From an uncultured Nitrospira sp. (GTDB lineage: Bacteria; Nitrospirota; Nitrospiria; Nitrospirales; Nitrospiraceae), in NCBI GenBank assembly GCA_902500825.1, contig CABVRX010000003.1, positions 1 to 64,000 of the forward strand: a stretch of DNA of 64,000 nucleotides, written 5' to 3'. Position numbers and translations under genes: made by a program. How positions within the stretch are numbered: the stretch's first letter is position 1; every line of letters begins with the position of its first letter. Shown here piece after piece: positions 16,612 through 24,848 of the stretch. The notes beneath the pieces were generated by a model, which was not told the DNA's origin, made no database searches, and was given only the letters and a program-made list of their open reading frames with translations.

Positions 16612-16743
16612 ATGAGCGCGTTGAATAATCCTGTAATCGCGGTAATTGTCTCACTCATTATTGCAGTCGGCTATTTTACGCTGGTCGACCATTATCTGAT
16701 GGATATGCAGGGGCTGGACTACTGGTACCTGTTCCGGAAGTAA
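16612..16743 (+). CDS. Tiny single-span membrane protein (43 aa)
   Basis: The 43-residue frame (MSALNNPV, then IAVIVSLIIAVGYFTLV, then DHYLMDMQGLDYWYLFRK) has one clear membrane helix and an aromatic tail. GAGGAG lies about 10 bases upstream of the ATG. It ends 78 bases before the start of oxidase copy 2 and is the best candidate for a small oxidase subunit in this cluster. I do not recognise a named family. Confidence 0.6.
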   Translation: MSALNNPVIAVIVSLIIAVGYFTLVDHYLMDMQGLDYWYLFRK

Positions 16744-16821
16744 AGCTGTGGAAAGGTAGTTGAGCCGGCCTGGTGAATTTCGTGAACTTTTAACATACAA
16801 GTGTATCCAAGGAGGTATTCC

Positions 16822-18738
16822 ATGGGCCTTTTAACCGGCAAGCGCGTATTCTCAATTATGGCGCTCTGCATGATGGTTGGCCTCCTTCTGCTTCCGATCG
16901 TCGTAGCTCTGCCTTCACCGGCTATCGGTGAGGAGGCTCCCGCCGGCGATGCGGTGAAGAAGGATGGAGATAAAGTAGAAAAGGGTCGGGATGTCTATTA
17001 TAAGACCGAAGGTATTGTAGTCGGTGCTCCTGCCCCTAAGACTACGGATGGCCCCAAGGACTATCCGAGATACAACTTTGAAAGTCGCGTGTTGCTCTGG
17101 TTTGCTAATCAGCAGCACCTTTATTATGGCAGCTTCGTGTTGGCTGTGCCCATCTTCTGCATGATCATCGAGTTTATGGGCGTGGTAACGAAGGATAAGG
17201 CGCTTGCAAAACGCTACGATCAGCTGGCTTATGACTTTATCAAGATCAGTCTTACGGCATACTCTCTCACGGCTATCCTTGGTGGCATTCTAATCTTTAC
17301 GTTTCTGACTCTGTACCCGGCGTTCTTCGGGTATCTGTCCAGCATATTCCGTCCTGTCATGCACATCTACGCATTGATGTTCGTGGCTGAGAGCGGAACC
17401 CTCTATATCTACTATTATGGTTGGGACAAGATGAAGGAGGGTTTCTTGAAGTGGATTCACCTGAGTATGTCGGTGATCCTAAACATCATCGGCACGTTGC
17501 TCATGTTCTTGGCAAATTCATGGATTGGCTTCATGATGTCGCCGGCCGGCGTCGATGAGCAGGGGCGATACCTTGGAAATATCTGGCATGTGATCCATAC
17601 GGCCTTGTGGAACCCTCTCAACCTCCATCGCATTCTGGGCAACATGGCGTTCGGCGGAGGAGTTGTGGCCGCTTACGCCGCCTATAAGTTCCTCGCAGCG
17701 AAAACCGATGAGGATCGAGCGCACTACGATTGGATGGGCTACATCGCCATGGCGCTCGGCGTGTCTTTCCTGATCCCCCTACCCTTTGCCGGTTATTGGC
17801 TTATGCGCGAAGTATACGCGTATCGTCAGCAGATGGGGATCACGTTGATGGGTGGGTTGCTGGCCTGGCTGTTTATTATCCAAGCCACGATGATCGGCAT
17901 TCTTTTCTTGAGCACCAATTACTATCTCTGGCAAGCAATGGGCCGCATGCGCGGCGCCGAAAAGTATCAACGGTACATTAAGTATCTTGTGTTTCTGCTA
18001 GTCTGCGGTTTCCTGGTTTTTATTACTCCTCACACAATGGTCATGTCGCCCGCCGAATTGAAGGCCATGGGAGGTCAGCAGCATCCAGTGCTCGGGAACT
18101 TCGGCGTCATGTCTGCAAAGAATGGCGGCATCAACGTCATTATTACAACGACCGTCCTGAGTTTTGTGTGGTACATGCGAGGCAATAAAGTCTCAACTGT
18201 GTCATGGGCGAAATTCGGGAACATCTTTATGGGCGTATTCTTTGCTTGTGCGTACGTTAACATCATCTGGCTGGCTATTTACGGGTATTACATCCCCGCG
18301 AACGTGCGAGTTGGTTTGTCCGTCCCTCAAGTGGCGACAACGTTGTCATGTCTCTTCTTTATGTTCGCGCTGAATAGCGTGATGATGAGAGGGGCAAAGC
18401 AAATGGGTCCAATTGAGTGGGGTAAAATTTCCGTCCGTTCGCAATATGCCCTCATTATGTTGGCAACGGCCTTTACCTGGATGATGGCATTGATGGGCTA
18501 TATTCGCTCTTCAGTCCGTCTATTTTGGCACGTCAATGAGATCATGCGCGACAATTCCCCATGGGCCTATACACATACGGTTGGATTTGCTGCCAACATG
18601 ATTTCGTTCAATGTATTGTTTTTCTGGATCAGTATTCTTTTCGTCTTCTGGATGGGGAGTTTGGCGGCGAAGAAGGTTCCGGTGGAGGCCAAAGCTGGCA
18701 TCCCGGGCAATGTCCCGCAGCCGGCTGCTAGTCACTAA
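16822..18738 (+). CDS. Cytochrome bd-like oxidase subunit I, copy 2
   Basis: The 638-residue membrane protein is a paralogue of the one at 11384, with the same segments: QQHLYYGSFVLAVP (H99), YYYGWDKM, LANSWIGFMMSPAGVDEQGR, GNIWHVIHTALWNPLN and PHTMVMSPAELKAMGGQQHP. A perfect AAGGAGGT at 16809-16816 fixes the start at ATG 16822 rather than the upstream GTG. It has a signal or anchor and about 14 spans, and no GRQPW quinol loop. Three cytochrome c genes follow, so a cytochrome c-linked terminal oxidase role, as proposed for Nitrospira bd-like proteins, is plausible. Haem content cannot be proven from sequence. Confidence 0.87.
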   Translation: MGLLTGKRVFSIMALCMMVGLLLLPIVVALPSPAIGEEAPAGDAVKKDGDKVEKGRDVYYKTEGIVVGAPAPKTTDGPKDYPRYNFESRVLLWFANQQHLYYGSFVLAVPIFCMIIEFMGVVTKDKALAKRYDQLAYDFIKISLTAYSLTAILGGILIFTFLTLYPAFFGYLSSIFRPVMHIYALMFVAESGTLYIYYYGWDKMKEGFLKWIHLSMSVILNIIGTLLMFLANSWIGFMMSPAGVDEQGRYLGNIWHVIHTALWNPLNLHRILGNMAFGGGVVAAYAAYKFLAAKTDEDRAHYDWMGYIAMALGVSFLIPLPFAGYWLMREVYAYRQQMGITLMGGLLAWLFIIQATMIGILFLSTNYYLWQAMGRMRGAEKYQRYIKYLVFLLVCGFLVFITPHTMVMSPAELKAMGGQQHPVLGNFGVMSAKNGGINVIITTTVLSFVWYMRGNKVSTVSWAKFGNIFMGVFFACAYVNIIWLAIYGYYIPANVRVGLSVPQVATTLSCLFFMFALNSVMMRGAKQMGPIEWGKISVRSQYALIMLATAFTWMMALMGYIRSSVRLFWHVNEIMRDNSPWAYTHTVGFAANMISFNVLFFWISILFVFWMGSLAAKKVPVEAKAGIPGNVPQPAASH

Positions 18739-18814
18739 TCACCGACTTTTATCGATAGTTGGTGTATGGCGGCGGAGATTATCTTCCCTGCTCTAGCTGT
18801 AGGAGGTCAAGACC

Positions 18815-20125
18815 TTGGGTAATCTGATTGCTGAGACGCTTTCAATGAGTTGGATGGCTTTGGCCATCCTGGCGGGCCTGTTTGTTTATTTTCAGGTATC
18901 GATCAGTGATCCTGTTGCAAAGAAGCGGGCAACTTTCAAAACCTTTATTGGAATTGTCGGGACGTTTTTGCTTTTTATGGCGATTGCCAATTACAAGAAC
19001 AATTTTTACGGTGAGAACCGGCTTTTGCCCGTCTCGTTGGTGGTGATCACTGTGACGACCTTTGTCATGGCGTTGTACTTCACTAATATTAGCGCCATGC
19101 TGAAAGTTGGCGGATTCATGTTCTTTGTGGCGGCGTTTCTTTCCGGATATGGAAATTGGCTTCCGCAAGTCGAAGGTGGTTTCCCGCCAAAGGAAGAGAA
19201 GCTGGATTTTAGTTCGATGACCTCTCAGCAACTCGCAGATGAGGGTGAAAAAATCATCTTCGGTGGGATTGGAAAAAATAAAGAGCAGGGTGCAATTGGG
19301 AAGGGACAATGTCCGCTGTGCCATGCCTTTCACGCCGGCATGCTCGGTGAGCGAGCTCCAAATCTCTTGGGTCTTCCGGAGCGTTCCGACAAAGAACGTT
19401 TGACAGATCCTAAGTATTCCAAGGGCAATCCGTCCAAGCGTGAATATGAACAAAAGGAAGCGTTCCCAGGGTCAGGAACTGCTGAAAATGCGCTAGAGTA
19501 TATTGCGGAATCACATGCCTGCCCAAGTTGTTATGTTGTGGCAGGGTATGGAGTGAAGGGCACTAACGACAAACAGAGTCCGATGCCGGCGATCCACAAG
19601 CCACCAATCTCTTTAAGCCTTCAAGAGCTGGCAGCCGTAGACACCTGGTTCTATGTCCGTGAAGGTCGCGACTCGCCTTCTTTCGAAGAAATTGTGAAGT
19701 CGTACGAAAAGTTTATCCCTGAAGCTGACCGTCCTAAGATGGCCGAGGATAAGCCTGCGGGAGCCACTTCGCTCATGGCTGATGGGTCAGAACCAGTTGA
19801 TCAAATTTTTGCCAAAGCACAATGCGTGTCATGCCATACGATCCCAGGGATTCCCGGCGCTATGGGAACGATCGGTCCGAAGCTGGAAGAGGGTACAACC
19901 GCCCCGCAGCGCATCAAGGATCCCACGTATAAAGGTACTGCAAAGTCTTCTGCTGAATATATTATGGAATCTATCGTAGATCCGAGCGCCTTCGTGGTGA
20001 AGCCGTTTCCTGACAACACGATGCCCAAAGTCTTTGGGCAAAAGCTGAGCGCTGGTGCCTTGAAAAAGATCGTCGATTATTTGTCACAGGTGAAGGCCGG
20101 AGCGCCGCCACCAAAGATTTCGTAG
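18815..20125 (+). CDS. Membrane-anchored dihaem cytochrome c
   Basis: The 436-residue product has four hydrophobic segments in the first 115 residues, then two cytochrome c domains with CPLCH at 166-170 and CVSCH at 337-341. Candidate axial methionines are M257 (SPMPAIH) and the one in DNTMPKVFG. A third motif, CPSCY at 236-240, looks like a haem site that lost its histidine. The TTG start has AGGAGGT 7 bases upstream. It follows oxidase copy 2 by 76 bases. It probably passes electrons to the oxidase from the periplasmic side. Confidence 0.9.
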   Translation: MGNLIAETLSMSWMALAILAGLFVYFQVSISDPVAKKRATFKTFIGIVGTFLLFMAIANYKNNFYGENRLLPVSLVVITVTTFVMALYFTNISAMLKVGGFMFFVAAFLSGYGNWLPQVEGGFPPKEEKLDFSSMTSQQLADEGEKIIFGGIGKNKEQGAIGKGQCPLCHAFHAGMLGERAPNLLGLPERSDKERLTDPKYSKGNPSKREYEQKEAFPGSGTAENALEYIAESHACPSCYVVAGYGVKGTNDKQSPMPAIHKPPISLSLQELAAVDTWFYVREGRDSPSFEEIVKSYEKFIPEADRPKMAEDKPAGATSLMADGSEPVDQIFAKAQCVSCHTIPGIPGAMGTIGPKLEEGTTAPQRIKDPTYKGTAKSSAEYIMESIVDPSAFVVKPFPDNTMPKVFGQKLSAGALKKIVDYLSQVKAGAPPPKIS

Positions 20126-20166
20126 TCTCCAGCTGCTTTAATGCGGAGAGCAAAGGGAGTTTGCCG

Positions 20167-21204
20167 ATGAAAGCGTTGATGTCACTCGGTGCCTTGATTG
20201 GAGTAGCAGGGCTTGTCCTTCTGGGAGGGATGATTTTTGACGTTATTCCGTCCACCACTGTACGCTTGGTCGAAGGCTATATGCCGATGCAAATGCTTTT
20301 TGAGTTTGCATGCTTCGTCGCCGGATTTGCAGGATTGAGCTACATGATGAGCGCCGTGGGAATGCCGTTTCCACGTTTTTGGCAGGGAATTGGGTTCTGG
20401 GCATTTGTGCTGCTTTATCTGAAGTATCGCGTCTATCCTCCGATTCCATTCAGTGTCCGTGCCATGTACGGAACTGTTACCCTTGTCGCCGTATTCATGT
20501 GGATCTCGGCGAATGAAGAAGACTGGAAGAAATTCAAGCAGCCGATTATGAACGTGCTTGATGCGCAAACTGGTATGAATAAGCTTTTGCGGTATGCGTA
20601 TCTTGTGCTCCTTCCAATTCTTATCGGTGGCTTTTCCTACAACGCAATGAAGCCGAAGTCTGAGGAGCCGATCGAATTACGAACGGTCCATCCAGCGCCG
20701 CCGGCAAGCACAAAAGTCCATGGTAAGACGTATACATTGCAGACCTCGCAGAATCCTTACCGTGTGAATCCGGAAGGAAAATACGATCAGGAATTCTCAA
20801 ACGCCAACATCGTCGAACAGGGCATGGGGCGATTGATGAAGCCGAACGCCAATCCATGGGATGACAAGAATACTGGATATTTGAAGTACGTGCGAGAAGG
20901 GGGAGAGATATTCTTCCAAAATTGTCATTTCTGCCATGGTGATAATCTCAACGGTCGCGGGCTTCATGCTTTCGCCTTTAATCCGATTCCTGCAAATTTC
21001 ACCGATCCAGGCACTATTGCGCAGCTTCAAGAAACCTTTATCTTCTGGCGTGTGTCAAAGGGCGGGATCGGGTTACCCAACGAAGGTTTCCCTTGGGCTT
21101 CAGTTATGCCTCCGTGGGAACAGCACCTGACTGTTGATGAAATCTGGAAAGTGATTCTGTTTGAGTATTGGCACACAGGGTACTATCCCCGAACCTGGGA
21201 TTAG
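20167..21204 (+). CDS. Membrane-anchored monohaem cytochrome c
   Basis: The 345-residue product has five hydrophobic spans in the first 160 residues and one C-terminal cytochrome c domain with CHFCH at 253-257. The domain carries NLNGRGLHAFAFNPIPANFTD and a candidate axial methionine in WASVMPPWEQHL. ATG 20167 has AGGGAG at good spacing; a TTG six bases earlier is a poorer start. It lies between the dihaem cytochrome and the dihaem/NxrC-like fusion, with short gaps, so all three are likely to be one operon and possibly one complex with oxidase copy 2. Confidence 0.9.
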   Translation: MKALMSLGALIGVAGLVLLGGMIFDVIPSTTVRLVEGYMPMQMLFEFACFVAGFAGLSYMMSAVGMPFPRFWQGIGFWAFVLLYLKYRVYPPIPFSVRAMYGTVTLVAVFMWISANEEDWKKFKQPIMNVLDAQTGMNKLLRYAYLVLLPILIGGFSYNAMKPKSEEPIELRTVHPAPPASTKVHGKTYTLQTSQNPYRVNPEGKYDQEFSNANIVEQGMGRLMKPNANPWDDKNTGYLKYVREGGEIFFQNCHFCHGDNLNGRGLHAFAFNPIPANFTDPGTIAQLQETFIFWRVSKGGIGLPNEGFPWASVMPPWEQHLTVDEIWKVILFEYWHTGYYPRTWD

Positions 21205-21255
21205 TTGCCAAACAGTTTGATTGCCAAACCAAACAAAATGGAGATGAGGTTAACC

Positions 21256-23028
21256 ATGATAGACAGCATTACTCAGAAGGCCGGAATCATAGCGGCTGCT
21301 GCCTTCGGAGTCGTTCTTGTGTCAAGTGCAGGGTTTTCAATTGCTTTGGCCCAAGGACTTCCTGAAGGCTTTAAGAAGGGAGATCTTGCTCCTGAACCGT
21401 CGGCAGACATGATTGAAGCGGGAAAGCGAGTCTATTTTACCAAATGCGTGTGGTGTCACGGAGTAGACGGTGCCGGTGACGGACCCGGAGCCGATCGCCT
21501 CTGGCCTCGCCCGCGGAACTTCAATCAAGGGACTTTTAAAATTCGCCACACGGCGAGCGGTGAGCTCCCATTGTTTGATGCGAAAAAGCCGATCCCGGGA
21601 CAAAACGACCTCTTTGAAACAGTTACTCATGGATTGCCAGGTTCTGCCATGCCCTCGTGGGAGGGAATCTTGACCGAAGAGCAGCGCCTTCAGGTCCTGT
21701 CTTTTGTCACCACTCAACTGGTCAAGGATCGGAAATTCACTGACAAGCAATCGGAAACCCAGACGGTGCTGCAGCTGGCTGATCTTAAACCAAAACCTGC
21801 GACCGACGAGAGCAAGAAACGGGGTTCCGAACTCGTCGTCGAAAGGAAATGCGTCGAGTGTCACGGGATGGAAGGGCGCGGAGACGGAAACGCTTTTAAT
21901 TTAAAGGACGACTGGGGTTTCTCAATTCAACCGGCTGATTGGCACAAGTGTTGGAACTTCCGAGGTAGTCGTCAAGATCCGTATAATGTTGCCAACATCT
22001 TCCGAACATTCTCGACCGGTGTCAACGGCACCCCAATGCCATCATTTGCTGATAACACCACAGTTGATGAGCGTTGGGATATCGCAAATTTCGTCAATTC
22101 TCTGTGTGAGCGGGATGCATTGGGTAATCCGCTTCCAATTGATCCATTAACCGATAAACCAAAAATCAACTTCGTGATCCCGTCCGATCTTGTTGAGGGA
22201 GAAATACCGGTTGATATCGAGCATGAAGCTTGGCAAAAGACTTCCAAGCGCTATGTGGCGATGGGAGGGCAAATCACCCATAAGCCGAGAAATTTCGTCA
22301 ATCGAATTGATGATATTTGGGTGCGCTCTCTCTATAACGACAAGTCAATTGTCTATCTTATCGAGTGGGATGACAGAACCAAGAGTGTGGCTGAAGGAAA
22401 GCTTCCTTGGGCCCCAACCCAGGTCAATATAGATGTTAAAGAGCAGGATCCGAAGACAGGCGAAGAAGGCTCAATCGCAGCGCACCAAAACAACTACACT
22501 GTGTACAACGATGCCATTGCTATTGAGACTGCCGTAAAGTGGAAAGAGTTACCGGCTCCGATCAAGCCTCGCTATCTGTTCGGGAGTAACGACCAATTCC
22601 CTGTTGACATCGTCAAGTGGGAAGCCGACGGATCCCTCCGCGCGTTTAAAGGTACGGGATGGGATAAGGATTTCGAGGAGCGCGACAATTACGAAGAGAG
22701 CATGAAGCTCTTAAAGAGTGAGTGGAAGAACGGACGCTGGTACGTCATGTTTCAGCGGCCGGTGGGAAATAAGAAAGATCAGGATTATGATGAGGATACC
22801 TTCTTCGAGGTAGGACAATATATCCCAACCGTGTTTTTTGCGTGGGACGGGCATAATGGTGATGCCGGACGAAAGATGGCGGTGTCGGCGTTCTTCTATA
22901 CCTTTATGAACCCACCGATCCCTCAGGAAACGTATATTTATCCAGCCGTTATTGCGGTGGGCGTTGTCTTGCTGGAAGGATGGGTTTTGACTCGTCGAGC
23001 CAACAAGAAGAAGGGCAAGACGCTGTAG
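21256..23028 (+). CDS. Dihaem cytochrome c fused to NxrC-like (EB_dh) domain
   Basis: The 590-residue product has a signal peptide (cleavage near IALAQ-GL). Two cytochrome c domains follow, with CVWCH at 64-68 and CVECH at 199-203. An ethylbenzene dehydrogenase gamma-type domain, known to bind haem b with Met and Lys ligands, covers roughly 310-560, and a C-terminal anchor helix ends RRANKKKGKTL. ATG 21256 has GAGG six bases upstream; earlier in-frame ATGs are weaker. It may link a periplasmic electron source to the adjacent cytochromes and oxidase. The domain order is a fusion not found in the two stand-alone NxrC-like proteins of this window. Confidence 0.85.
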   Translation: MIDSITQKAGIIAAAAFGVVLVSSAGFSIALAQGLPEGFKKGDLAPEPSADMIEAGKRVYFTKCVWCHGVDGAGDGPGADRLWPRPRNFNQGTFKIRHTASGELPLFDAKKPIPGQNDLFETVTHGLPGSAMPSWEGILTEEQRLQVLSFVTTQLVKDRKFTDKQSETQTVLQLADLKPKPATDESKKRGSELVVERKCVECHGMEGRGDGNAFNLKDDWGFSIQPADWHKCWNFRGSRQDPYNVANIFRTFSTGVNGTPMPSFADNTTVDERWDIANFVNSLCERDALGNPLPIDPLTDKPKINFVIPSDLVEGEIPVDIEHEAWQKTSKRYVAMGGQITHKPRNFVNRIDDIWVRSLYNDKSIVYLIEWDDRTKSVAEGKLPWAPTQVNIDVKEQDPKTGEEGSIAAHQNNYTVYNDAIAIETAVKWKELPAPIKPRYLFGSNDQFPVDIVKWEADGSLRAFKGTGWDKDFEERDNYEESMKLLKSEWKNGRWYVMFQRPVGNKKDQDYDEDTFFEVGQYIPTVFFAWDGHNGDAGRKMAVSAFFYTFMNPPIPQETYIYPAVIAVGVVLLEGWVLTRRANKKKGKTL

Positions 23029-23066
23029 CGTTCCTTAGAGACGCGCTTTCGCGCAGTAAAGAGATG

Positions 23067-23100
23067 GAGGGGGTAGGGCGACCTACCCCCTCTTTTTTTT
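23067..23100 (+). terminator. Strong terminator after the oxidase/cytochrome operon
   Basis: GAGGGGGTAGG 23067-23077 pairs perfectly with CCTACCCCCTC 23082-23092 across a 4-base loop, followed by eight T. Confidence 0.95.
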
Positions 23101-23118
23101 CACACAGGTCACGTAACC

Positions 23119-23736
23119 ATGATCACCGATGTGACGGGCGTATTACTGGCCGGCGGGAAAAGTAGGAGGATGGGAGAGGACAAGCGATTTATCCTTGTCG
23201 GTCAGCGGACTCTCTTTGCGCGGAGCTGCGCAGTTCTCAGTCAATTGTTTGAACAGGTATGCGTTGTCATCGCCCAGGATAGCCCTCCGCTGCAAGCCGC
23301 AGTGCCCGTGATTCGAGATCTTATTCCTGACTGTGGGAGCCTTGGCGGATTGTACACGGGCCTGCAATGGGCGAAGACTCGACATATCTTCTTGGCGGCC
23401 TGTGATATGCCGTTCCTCAACCCGGATGTCATTCGGTATATGGTTCGCCTGAAAGATGAGGCTAATATTGTTATCGGTCGGTGGGAGACTCGTTTGCAGC
23501 CAACCCATGCAGTGTATGGCAGAGACTGCCTTCCGGTTATTGAGGAGATGATGAATCTCCATAATAGAAAAATTCACAGCATGATAAACCACCCCGCTCT
23601 TCGCGTGCGCATGGTTGCCGAAAGGGAGATCGGACAAATAGACCGCGATGGGCGTTCCCTGTTCAACATCAATACACCATTCGATTTAGAACAGGCTCGA
23701 TCAGTGGACGATGTTGATACGGGTTTCGAATCCTAG
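23119..23736 (+). CDS. mobA: Molybdenum cofactor guanylyltransferase
   Basis: MobA joins GMP to molybdopterin to make the bis-MGD cofactor used by nitrite oxidoreductase and related enzymes. The 205-residue product has the nucleotide-binding signature LLAGGKSRRMGEDKR near the start, and ACDMPFL, GRWETRLQPTHAVY and NINTPFDLE further on. Length is normal. It begins 19 bases after the terminator of the previous operon. The presence of molybdoenzyme chaperone and NxrC-like genes elsewhere in the window fits a need for this cofactor. Confidence 0.92.
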   Translation: MITDVTGVLLAGGKSRRMGEDKRFILVGQRTLFARSCAVLSQLFEQVCVVIAQDSPPLQAAVPVIRDLIPDCGSLGGLYTGLQWAKTRHIFLAACDMPFLNPDVIRYMVRLKDEANIVIGRWETRLQPTHAVYGRDCLPVIEEMMNLHNRKIHSMINHPALRVRMVAEREIGQIDRDGRSLFNINTPFDLEQARSVDDVDTGFES

Positions 23737-23752
23737 CGTTTTAGGAAGACCT

Positions 23753-24757
23753 GTGAAACGTACGATCCTTATTATTCATCCCGGCGCACTTGGCGATGCC
23801 CTGCTGGCTGTCCCGTCGATAAGGAGTCTGAGCGCGAGGTTTCCCCAGCATGAGACCGTACTCATAGCTTCTGCAGCTGTCAGTCGACTACTATCGGAGT
23901 GTGGACTGATTGACGATTGGATTCCACTGGAAGGGCAAGCATGTCTGGGATTATTTTCAGGAACATCGTCCATCTCAGGGGAATTACAATCCAGGTTGAA
24001 CCGGTGTGATTTAGCCGTAGTCTGGACGGAAGACAAAGATAACGCTCTTCGTTCCCGCTTTCAGGATTTAGGTGTACCGCGGGTTCGGATTCAATCCCCA
24101 TTTTCTCAGGAGTTACGCACGAGGCATCAAAGCAACCGTTTTCTTGAGACGCTGGGCGAAACGGCTGGAGATATTTTTCCAGAGAGAACGGTGCAAGTTC
24201 CTTCCCATCTCTTGGAGTGGGGTAAAGCCTATCTTGAGACTCTGAATACCTCACCTGATCGACCGCTGGTCCTCGTGCATCCTGGGAGTGGAAGTGCTCA
24301 TAAGTGCCTTGAACCCAGAAGAATGGTCTTGCTGATTGAACAGTTGTGGCGAGGAGGGGGGTGTCCGTTAGTCTTGGAGGGACCGGCTGATAAGGACATT
24401 GTGAGCCATACACTCCAGTTTATGAGTAAGCCACCCCTTGTTCTCAGAGACCTTGATCTTTCCCAACTTACGGGCGTGCTCGCGCAGATCGCAGTATATA
24501 TCGGTCATGATTCCGGTGTGACCCATCTGTCTGCTTTGTTGGGTGTACAGACTATCGCCTTATTTGGTCCGACAGACCCCCAGCGGTGGGCGCCGCATGG
24601 CAGCCATGTGACAATCTTGTGTGGGGCGCCCTGTTTCTGTGAGTCATGGGAAACAGTGAAAAAGTGCGAAGGGAAGCCCTGCCTTCAAGTGCCGATCACA
24701 GAGATTCTGATGGCATCGGGACTTGCGATAGAGGAGGAGCAGTGCAAACCCTCGTAA
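23753..24757 (+). CDS. Glycosyltransferase family 9 (heptosyltransferase-like)
   Basis: This 334-residue enzyme has the ADP-heptose:LPS heptosyltransferase fold. The N-terminus reads RTILIIHPGALGDALLAVP; VLVHPGSGSAHKCLEPRR and the C-terminal HDSGVTHLSALLGVQTIALFGPTDPQRWAPHG follow. It would add a sugar to lipopolysaccharide core at the inner membrane. GTG 23753 with AGGAAG upstream is preferred; an ATG at 23711 would overlap mobA by 26 bases. The sugar specificity cannot be told. Confidence 0.88.
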   Translation: MKRTILIIHPGALGDALLAVPSIRSLSARFPQHETVLIASAAVSRLLSECGLIDDWIPLEGQACLGLFSGTSSISGELQSRLNRCDLAVVWTEDKDNALRSRFQDLGVPRVRIQSPFSQELRTRHQSNRFLETLGETAGDIFPERTVQVPSHLLEWGKAYLETLNTSPDRPLVLVHPGSGSAHKCLEPRRMVLLIEQLWRGGGCPLVLEGPADKDIVSHTLQFMSKPPLVLRDLDLSQLTGVLAQIAVYIGHDSGVTHLSALLGVQTIALFGPTDPQRWAPHGSHVTILCGAPCFCESWETVKKCEGKPCLQVPITEILMASGLAIEEEQCKPS

Positions 24758-24773
24758 TTCCAGATAAACCGCC

Positions 24774-24802
24774 TTGTCTCTGCCTACCCTGTGTGATACA
24801 GT
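24774..24802 (+). promoter_or_regulatory. Candidate promoter of argS
   Basis: TTGTCT 24774-24779 and TACAGT 24797-24802 with a 17-base spacer lie about 50 bases before the argS start. Confidence 0.5.
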
Positions 24803-24848
24803 GGCGCGTTAATTTCCTTTTTTTTGGTAAGGACTTAGAGGAAGTATT

